Source: Trifolium pratense (Eukaryota > Streptophyta > Magnoliopsida > Fabales > Fabaceae). Taken from it: a stretch of DNA of 64,000 nucleotides. Positions within the stretch are counted from its first letter, which is position 1, and each line of letters opens with the position of its first letter. The notes below the pieces were generated by a model. That model saw nothing but the letters and a program-made list of their open reading frames with translations. It was not told where the DNA came from and did no database searches. Below are positions 56,907 to 64,000 of the stretch, in pieces. The stretch spans positions 17,798,720 through 17,862,719 of the forward strand of contig NC_060063.1 of the NCBI RefSeq assembly GCF_020283565.1, given 5' to 3'. Made by a program: the position numbers and the translations under genes.

Positions 56907-57280
56907 GGGTAAATAGTGTTATACCCCCTGCAAAATAGGCGAGTTTTGCGTTACTCCCTGCAAAATATTTTTTGAGATTACCCCCCTGCAATGTCAAGAT
57001 TCTTTGCGTTACCCCCCTGGCTCAACAAGTGGGCATATGACATGGAAGAATCTTGACGTGGCATGACACGTGGAAATTAATTTATTTTTTATTTATTTTT
57101 AATTGCCAACTCAGTAATTATTTATTTTTTAATTAAAAAAAAATTGAAAAAAAACTTTTTTTTTTAAAGAAACTTTTTTTTTACGAACCTAGGTAAAAGA
57201 AAGTTGTAATTTTTTTTTACAGGGGGGTAATGCAAAACTCGCGTATTTTGTAGGGGGTAACGTAAAACGCGATTTTGCCC
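56907..57280 (+). mobile_element. MITE-like element, copy 1 (374 bp)
   Basis: It starts GGGTAAATAGTGTTATACCC and ends GTAAAACGCGATTTTGCCC, with imperfect inverted termini (GGGTAAATAG / GGGCAAAATC). Each end carries alternating GTTACCCCCTGCAAAAT-type blocks. It is noncoding and lies just upstream of a MULE exon acceptor. Confidence 0.7.
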
Positions 57281-57422
57281 AAATTGAAAACTAATAATAA
57301 TAATAATAGTAACCAAAAATCTATTTTTTGTTGTAGGGATTGGTGTCCGTATTTGACGAGTTGTCAAATAGAATTGAGCATAGACTATGCCTGAGACATT
57401 TGAAGTTGAACTTAGGAGAAAC

Positions 57423-57454
<32 letters not shown>

Positions 57455-57919
57455 TAAAAAAAATAAAAAAAAAAAGAAGATAAACTTATTAACCGCTTAA
57501 CAAACTCATTAGTTAGCAGATTAGTTGGATCCATTAAATACAATGGACATTATGAATTTTACAAGTCTATTATTTATCAATATTATAAATCTATTATTAA
57601 ATTTTAAAAAATTTAATATCATATTATTTTATTCAATAACCAAATTATAAAATAAAAAATTTAATCAAACCCGTGCATCGCACGAGTTTAATTTCTAGTT
57701 AATATATATTACACCCAAGTTGTATGTTTTATTTTTTTTATTTTTTTTATTTACTTCCTTCAAACATATATTTCCATCATAGCAAGCTAATCATGTTCAC
57801 TTTCACACTCCAAGACCTATTCTCTTTTCCTACATTTTTTCAACTAGCAATTGTCCCACCCAAACCTCTGCACTGTTCACGCGGTTTCCTTTTTCATTCA
57901 TCTGGGATATTTATTTATA

Positions 57920-58294
57920 GGGTAAATAGTGTTATACCCCCCTGTAAAATAGGCGAGTTTTGCGTTACCCCCTGCAAAATATTTTTTGAGATTACCCCCC
58001 TGCAATGTCAAGATTCTTTGCGTTACCCCCCTGGCTCAACAAGTGGGCATATGACATGGAAGAATCTTGACGTGGCATGACACGTGGAAATTAATTTATT
58101 TTTTATTTATTTTTAATTGCCAACTCAGTAATTATTTATTTTTTAATTAAAAAAAAAATTGAAAAAAAACTTTTTTTTTTAAAGAAACTTTTTTTTTACG
58201 AACCTAGGTAAAAGAAAGTTGTAATTTTTTTTTACAGGGGGTAATGCAAAATTCGCGTATTTTGTAGGGGGTAACGTAAAACGCGATTTTGCCC
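57920..58294 (+). mobile_element. MITE-like element, copy 2
   Basis: Direct copy of 56907-57280, produced by the tandem duplication. Confidence 0.7.
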
Positions 58295-58350
58295 AAATTG
58301 AAAACTAATAATAATAATAATAGTAACCAAAAATCTATTTTTTGTTGTAG

Positions 58351-60943
58351 GGATTGGTGTCCGTATTTGACGAGTTGTCAAATAGAATTGAGCATAGACT
58401 ATGCCTGAGACATTTGTATGCAAATTTCAAGAAGAAGTTTGGTGGAGGAGCTGCAATAAGGAATTTAATGATGGGAGCTGCCAAAGCTACATATTATCAA
58501 GCATGGGAGGCAAAGATGAATGAACTCAAATTAGTTGATCACCAAGCTTGGGACTGGCTAATGAAAGTTCCTACTAGAAGTTGGTGTAAGCATGCATTTA
58601 ATTTGTTTTCAAAATGTGATGTATTGATGAACAATTTGTCTGAGTCATTCAATGCCACCATATTAGTTGCTCGGGATAAGCCTGTCTTAACATTGTGTGA
58701 ATGGATTAGAAATTATCTCATGAATAGGATAGCTACATCTACATCTAAGTTAGCTAAGTGGCAACATAAAATCATGCCAATGCCTATGAAGAGATTAGAG
58801 AAAGAGGTGTTTATTGTTGGAACAAAATTGATTTAAAAAAATGTTTGCCCCTAAATCTATTAAGGTTTTGATGATAACAAAGTATTAATATACAATTGGA
58901 AGGACTAAAAATTTAATTTAAGTGTGCAGAACTTAGTTTCAGACAAGCTCTGAAGAAAACTCAGAAGACAAGAACTCAGAAGATAAGAATCTTCAGAAGT
59001 TACTTACATCAGAGGATGAAGACATCAGAACTTACTAAAGTCTGAAGTGAATCAAACTCTGAGGTATATCTTGGATTGTGTGAAGATTCGAATTTGAAGG
59101 TCAACTCTCTTACCAATGAAGAAAAGGACCTCTCAACCTTGATCAGAACAGCTACTTACATTTTGTCTGTCCACAATGGAGAACGTGGGTTATCAGACTT
59201 CTTAGCTGAATAAGGAAAGTCTTCTCTGCACATGGTCAAAGTTACTGAAACTCTTACTTTGTTTTGGAAACGACCAAACTGCATCAAGACAAGTTGCTTG
59301 AAGACAAAGGTTATCTTCATCAATGGTCATCTTTGCAACGACTCTTTCTCTGTCCTATATATACTAGAAGAATCATGTTGCAAGATATCAACAATTATTA
59401 CACGCGCTCGAACAATTGATATTTGCGAATACAAGCTCTGAACCTCTGAACTAGTGTTTTTAACTCTTAGTCCAAATACTTTGTGCTCATTGTATTTGTT
59501 TATTAAGGTTCTCTTAAGAGCAGTTGTATTCTTTCAACAACTTTATTATCTCTGTTATTTTGAGAAGTCTTAAGCTTGTGTGCTTAAGTGAGAAGTCTTA
59601 AGCTTGTGTGCTTAAGCATAGTTGTGAAGTCTCTTGCTTGTGTGCTTGAGCATTTGTAATCTTGTGTGATTATAGTGAAATCCCTTGGTAGTGCAAGGGG
59701 ACTGGACTACTCTCGTTTTGTGAGAGGAACCAGTATAAATTGCTTGTGTGATTTCTCCCTCTCTTATCTTGTTACTTTGTGTTATTTATCCGCTGCTAAC
59801 GTAGCTAAGTTAAGAACTTTGAAAAAGTTTTAACTTGGCTAAAACACAATTCAACCCCCCCCCCCCTTCTTGTGTTTTCACACCTTCATTTATGGCAAGT
59901 AAGTGGGCACCAACTTGCTCTAATGGTGAACAATGGCAAGTGACACATGCATATAATCAACAACAATTTATTGTTGATGTTTCTAAAAGAACATGCTCTT
60001 GCAATTTTTGGGAATTGGTTGGCATTCCTTGTAGGCATGTTGTTGCAGCAATTGGTTATAGGTTAAAAGACCCATTAGACTTTGTTGATGACTGTTATTC
60101 AAGAGATAAGTATGCACTTTGCTATGGTTTTGCTGTTAGTCCCATTAATGGAATGGACATGTGGCCTACGCCTAAACCACCTGAAGATGTTTATGAAATC
60201 CTTCTACCACCCGTGTATAAAATTGGTCCAGGTAGACCAAAAAAATTGAGAATTAGAGGAGTTGATGAAGATGGTGCTAGGAAGAGGTCAAGAGGTGTTG
60301 ATTACAGGTGCACCAGGTGTAGTGAGTTTGGCCATAATACAAGAGCATGCAAGAGCAAAACTCAAACCCAAGAGGGTTTGAACAGAAAGGTAAATTGATT
60401 TGTTTTAATAAAATGCAGTATTTTAGTTTGATAATTGTGGATGACTAATATTAATGTTGTTCTTTGTTGTAGAGGAAACCACCAAAAGGTATAGCTAAAT
60501 GTAATGCAAGCACCAGTGAAGCAGGAGGTAATGCAAGCACTGGTGAAGCTGAAGTTGTGGTTGGAACTGTGAGTGGTGCAAGTCAGTCACTATTTGAAGA
60601 GATCTCTGATGAAGTTATGGCAACAATTCCTGAAGTAACTGTTGAAGACATTGCTGAAGCTAATAAGGACAACGCAGACCATGACAAAGACAATGTTGTG
60701 AAGGGCAAGGCTGTGAAGCAGAAATCTATGAAGAGGAAATTGTATCATGGGAAAAGGAAAAGAAGTAGTGAAAGGATCATGCAGCAAGCTTTAGCAAAAC
60801 CAATTGTTGGAGTTGGTTCAAGTATTGCCCAGCCTATAGTGATTAAAGAGCCACATGAAGGGATATTAACACAAGAAGATTCAACAAAGCTTGGAACTTG
60901 TTATAGAGCCATGAAATCTTGGAAAAATATTAACAAAAATTAG
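58351..60943 (+). pseudogene. MULE (MuDR-type) transposase, 3' half, split by a solo LTR
   Basis: Exon 58351-58814 (GLVSVFDELSNRIEHRLCLRH; LMMGAAKATYYQAWEAKMNE; CDVLMNNLSESFN) is the C-terminal catalytic part of a Mutator transposase. It is interrupted by a solo LTR and resumes at 59894 with the SWIM zinc finger (CSCNFWELVGIPCRH), ISPINGxxxW-like (VSPINGMDMWP), a GRPKKLRIR basic stretch and a CCHC knuckle (CTRCSEFGHNTRACK) up to 60389. A last exon is 60473-60943 (acidic/basic tail, TAG stop). Removing the LTR and one TSD copy keeps the frame, so coding was intact before the insertion. The N-terminal half with the first catalytic Asp residues is missing upstream, replaced by MITE and Helitron DNA. 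Confidence 0.87.
58815..59888 (+). mobile_element. Sirevirus solo LTR (1074 bp) inside the MULE exon, TSD TTTAT
   Basis: It starts TGTTGGAACAAAATTG and ends TTTTCACACCTTCA, as in the LTRs of the 16015-27801 element, and includes the C homopolymer. It differs from them by many substitutions and is 46-48 bp shorter. TTTAT at 58810-58814 and 59889-59893 is the TSD. Confidence 0.93.
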
Positions 60944-61228
60944 TGCTTACTTGTGTAATGTCGTATGACTATATGTGCTTATTTTGTGTACATTATGCAC
61001 TATATGTGCTTATTTTGGTGTTGTAATGACTTAAGCACTAGATGTGCTTATTACTATCTAATGAATGATGCACTTTAAGTGCAGTAGTTACCAAGTGTAC
61101 ATTATGCACTTTATTCTGATTTTATTATCTTGTCAAGTAAGGAAGACCTTATATATTAAGCCTTATGTTGCCGAATTTTTTATCAAACCAAGGGGATTAG
61201 GGCAAAAACGAAGAAAGTTTTCAATTTG
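60944..61228. other. Downstream of the MULE fragment
   Basis: Repeated variants of GCACTATATGTGCTTATT and GTGTACATTATGCACT (60970-61110), probably the MULE 3' UTR region. No gene is seen. Confidence 0.45.
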
Positions 61229-61605
61229 GGCAAAATCGCGTTTTACGTTACCCCCCTGCAAAATACGCGAGTTTTGCATTACCCCCCTGTAAAAAAAAAT
61301 TACAACTTTCTTTTACCTAGGTTCGTAAAAAAAAAAATTCTTTAAAAAAAAAAGTTTTTTTTCATTTTTTTTTTTAATTAAAAAATAAATAATTAATGAG
61401 TTGGCAATTAAAAATAAATAAAAAATAAATTTAATTTCCACGTGTCATGCCACGTCAAGATTCGTCCATGTCATATGCCCACTTGTTGAGCCAGGGGGGT
61501 AACGCAAGGAATCTTGACATTGCAGGGGGGTAATCTCAAAAAAATATTTTGCAGGGGGTAACGTAAAACTCGCCTATTTTGCAGGGGGTATAACGCTATT
61601 TACCC
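61229..61605 (-). mobile_element. MITE-like element, copy 3, inverted
   Basis: Same family as 56907-57280 and 57920-58294 but in reverse orientation, about 377 bp. Together with copy 2 it forms large inverted repeats that flank the MULE fragment. Confidence 0.72.
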
Positions 61606-61996
61606 TTATTTATATTATCAGTATAACAAAGAAAGGTTGCATTTATTATTGCTGCAACAATTTTCATTTCCAGCTGCTAAAGCAATGGCACACCTATTCT
61701 ACCTCACCATTTTTACATATTATAGTAATAAAAAAGTACTACATTGGTAAGAGTTTTTGGTGTGAGCATTAAATGCACTGCAATGACTTGGAGAAAGGAA
61801 CTACATTTCTCATCATAACATCTACATCTATCTACGTTACCCTTTGGATATGCAATTTAACTTTGAAATTAAAATTCAAACTTCAAAATCTGCTCCAAAT
61901 TTTTCCCACCTTCTTTTTCAACATCACATTGGCCAAAATTCAAATTTTATCTCTAACACTCAAAATTGAAATATCAATTGGAAGTTAACTAAATAT
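61606..61996. other. AT-rich spacer
   Basis: No ORF, RNA gene or element ends recognised between the MITE and the LTR fragment. Confidence 0.4.
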
Positions 61997-63543
61997 TATA
62001 ACGATCTAAATTTCAAATTATTAGTTTTCGTGTGTTAAAATATTTTATTGGCGTGGCATTTTAATTAAGTTAATAACTTGAGTTATTTATCGAGTACTTT
62101 AGTTATTAAGCGAGTAGTGAGAGTTAACGTGTCATTGGGCCAAGCCAATTGGGCTTGAGGCCCAATGGGCCTTGTGTGAGAGTGTGGGGCGCCATATGGC
62201 CAAGAGGGAGAGAGAAATTCATTATTCCCTTTTGTTCTTGAAGATAGAGAGAAGGAAGAGAGCTTGAGAGCTAGGGCAAGAGGAAAGCTAGAGATTCGAG
62301 ATCTTTCGTCGTGTTTTCTTCGAATCCAGGTATGAGAGTAGGTTCCATAATCGTGGGTGACTCGAGGAAGGGGGGAATGTCGATTTCTCCTCACCTGAAC
62401 TTCCTCCACCCCATTTTCGTTTTAGCTTGGAATGGATTTTCTTGATGGAAATCGTTCCTAAGGTTCTTAACATGCTTAACGTGCTTTTAACATGATGAAT
62501 GAACGAATTTAATGGTTAAAAACGAGTTTTATGAAATATTAAACTCAAGAACTTTGTGTTCTTGAGAGTTTTGAGGAAAAAGTATTCAATCCTTACTTTT
62601 TCGATGTTTATGATGTAGATCTAAGAAATGGACTGTCCTTTTGTGTTTATCCATGTTTGTTATACTTGAATACAAACTCTTTTGGGATTTATAACATGAA
62701 AAATGGGATTTTTGGGTGATTTGGTGTGGAAAACGTAGGTTTTGAGTTTTCCTGTCAGGAGGCACTCGCTAGGCCTTCGCTCAGCGAACGTGTGGCGAAC
62801 AGCTCGCTGCAGCTCGCCACGAGCAGGTGATCCACTGGTGTGGTTCACTGAGGCTCGTTGAGCCTTCGCTCAGCGAACAGCTCGCTGATGCTCGCTATAA
62901 GTCAGTAATTCTCTAGTAGCGTTCGCTGAGGCTCGCTACAGTTCGCTTAGCGAACAGTACTGGAACTTCAACTTTTTGTTGATGTTTGTAAGTGTAATTA
63001 GACACTTGTAACATGATTTAATGATATTCTTACATGATTGTTGATGCTTATAATGCTCATTGGTAATCGTTAAATGATTTTTAATCGTGTATGAAGTATA
63101 AATGAAGAATATTAAGGTTTTGTTAAATCTTAATGATGAAGTATGTTGGATAGTGTTCCACATAGTAAATGAAGAGCTTTATGCTAAATAATTGTGAGTG
63201 AATTCATGAAAAACATATACATGCATTCATGAATTAAATAGGATATTGGATATTCCAATAAAGAAGTATATCAGATTATATTTATCCGATAAAGAAGGAT
63301 ATTAGAGGTGAGATACTCTAATAAAGAAGATGATACCACATGCATTAGATATGTCTAGGGTGACATTGCATGAAGTTGAAGCATTAGAATGCATTAGGTT
63401 ATGCTCGCTACAGTTCGCTTAGCGAACAGTACTGGAACTTTAACTTTTTGTTGATGTTTGTAAGTGTAATTAGACACTTGTAACATGATTTAATGGTATT
63501 CTTACATGATTGTTGATGCTTGTTGATGCTTGTTGATGCTTAT
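61997..63543 (+). mobile_element. LTR fragment related to the solo LTR 438-2758, internally rearranged
   Basis: From about 61997 (TATAACGATCTAAATTT, a decayed TGTAACGACC start) the order of blocks follows the 438-2758 LTR: GTTATTTATCGAG, GCGAGTAG...GTTAACGTGT, GGGCTTGAGGCCCAATGGGC, the CGAATCCAGGTA donor-like site, and GATAAAGAAGGATAT repeats. The last part repeats an earlier segment: 62931-63050 reappears at 63408-63530. No clear 3' end is visible, and a TGTAACAATCC motif at 63544 may start a different element. Confidence 0.72.
62760..62960 (+). repeat. Palindrome-rich GCTCGCTGAGC array within the LTR fragment
   Basis: Motifs of the TTCGCTCAGCGAA / TTCGCTTAGCGAA type and GCTCGCTGAGGCTCGCT recur, forming small perfect palindromes at 62778-62790, 62866-62878 and 62941-62954. 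They occupy the place of the 50 bp minisatellite in the other LTR of the family. Confidence 0.8.
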
Positions 63544-63634
63544 TGTAACAATCCAACTATAGTTACTAATAATAACGTTAATTAGAAACTCAATTTAATT
63601 GGATTTTATAAGTAAAGCGGAGAAGTAAATAATA

Positions 63635-63939
63635 GGCTTAATTAATAAAATGGTCCCTTAAAAATATTTTTGGTTTCAGATTGGTCCCTTAAAGAAAAAA
63701 AAGGTCCAAATAGGTCCCTTAAAGAAAAAAAAGTCCGAATAGGTCCCTTAAAGACATCTCCGTTAATCAGTTTGGTCCCTAAAAAGAGGTCTAAATAGGA
63801 CCAAACTGATTAACGGATATGTCTTTAAGGACCTATTCGGACCTTTTTTTCTTTAAGGGACCTATTTAAACCTTTTTTTCTTTAAGGGACCAATATAAAA
63901 CCAAAAATGTCTTTAAGGGACCATTTTATTAATTAAGCC
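63635..63939. mobile_element. MITE/foldback element (305 bp), nearly perfect inverted repeat
   Basis: It starts GGCTTAATTAATAAAATGGT and ends ACCATTTTATTAATTAAGCC. Almost the whole sequence is self-complementary through GGTCCCTTAAAGA blocks down to a small loop near 63785-63795. The flanking 9-mers TAAATAATA and TGAATAAAA match at 7 of 9 positions, consistent with a decayed Mutator-type TSD. Same family as 44819-45225. Confidence 0.8.
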
Positions 63940-64000
63940 TGAATAAAAAGGAGGTACACCGGAGAATGGTGAAGTAATTATGAGTGGCATTTCAGTAATT

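Larger units (their letters stand above)
56376..58416 (+). repeat. Tandem duplication, unit 1.02 kb, spanning Helitron end, MITE and a MULE exon
   Basis: Unit 1 (56376-57402, 1027 bp) and unit 2 (57403-58416, 1014 bp) are nearly identical from AAGTTGAACTTAGGAG to CTGAGACATTTG. Differences are mainly the ATT microsatellite length and homopolymers. The breakpoints share only TTG. Each unit holds the Helitron 3' end, a 374 bp MITE and the first 66 bases of a MULE exon; in unit 1 the exon is cut after 22 codons. This is a recent local duplication. Confidence 0.95.

Noticed and set aside
63544..63634. Start of another LTR (TGTAACAATCC)
   Set aside because: Only the first bases resemble an LTR start; there is no second end or TSD in the window.

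Overview
This window is plant nuclear DNA. The few host genes have GT-AG introns and AT-rich surroundings, and most of the 64 kb is nested LTR retrotransposons. The element families (a Sirevirus-type Copia with a third ORF, Tekay/Del-like and Reina-like chromoviruses, a Tat-type LTR, an Ale-type Copia, a Helitron, MITEs and a MULE) and their sequence style suggest a legume, probably of the clover/medic/pea group. That identification is inference from family resemblance only.

Left block, 1-32750: a nest of retrotransposons. From outside inward: a Tat-type Ty3 fragment (31525-32750) holds a small non-autonomous Copia (28712-31524). The 5' LTR of that Copia is split by a plus-strand Tekay-like element (13098-28711, of which the 3' end and LTR are visible). 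The Tekay LTR is itself split by a complete Sirevirus (16015-27801, TSD TATGT). A minus-strand Tekay-like element (7312-13097, gag missing) lies inside the internal 3' part of the plus-strand Tekay. It is cut by a minus-strand, gag-pol-less Copia-like element (1-7311), which carries a solo LTR (438-2758, TSD GATCA).

The Sirevirus is the youngest large insertion. I saw no substitution between its LTRs, which differ only by 10 versus 12 C in a homopolymer. It has gag, a pol with the reverse transcriptase core deleted in frame, a long env-position ORF3, several polypurine-tract-like motifs, and an antisense 121-codon ORF with a plausible TATA box and poly(A) signal.

Middle block, 32751-43000: an LSD1-type zinc-finger gene with seven exons (one non-coding) encoding about 170 residues and three LSD1 zinc fingers. 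Its third intron holds a 3.9 kb Reina-like chromovirus with identical-looking 396 bp LTRs (TSD CATTT), whose RT/RNase H core is deleted.

Right block, 44500-64000: MITEs, a replication protein A 70 kDa-like gene (46160-48453), an Ale-type Copia with identical-looking 242 bp LTRs (TSD TCTAC), a possible B3-like gene fragment, a 2.8 kb Helitron carrying a solo LTR (TSD AAAGG), and a tandem 1.02 kb duplication. A MULE transposase 3' half follows, whose reading frame is split by a Sirevirus solo LTR (TSD TTTAT). The window ends in an LTR fragment with a palindrome-rich array and a nearly perfect inverted-repeat MITE.

The general picture is a gene-poor region with very recent insertions. Three of its young elements lack one essential module, so they were probably mobilised in trans or trimmed just after insertion.
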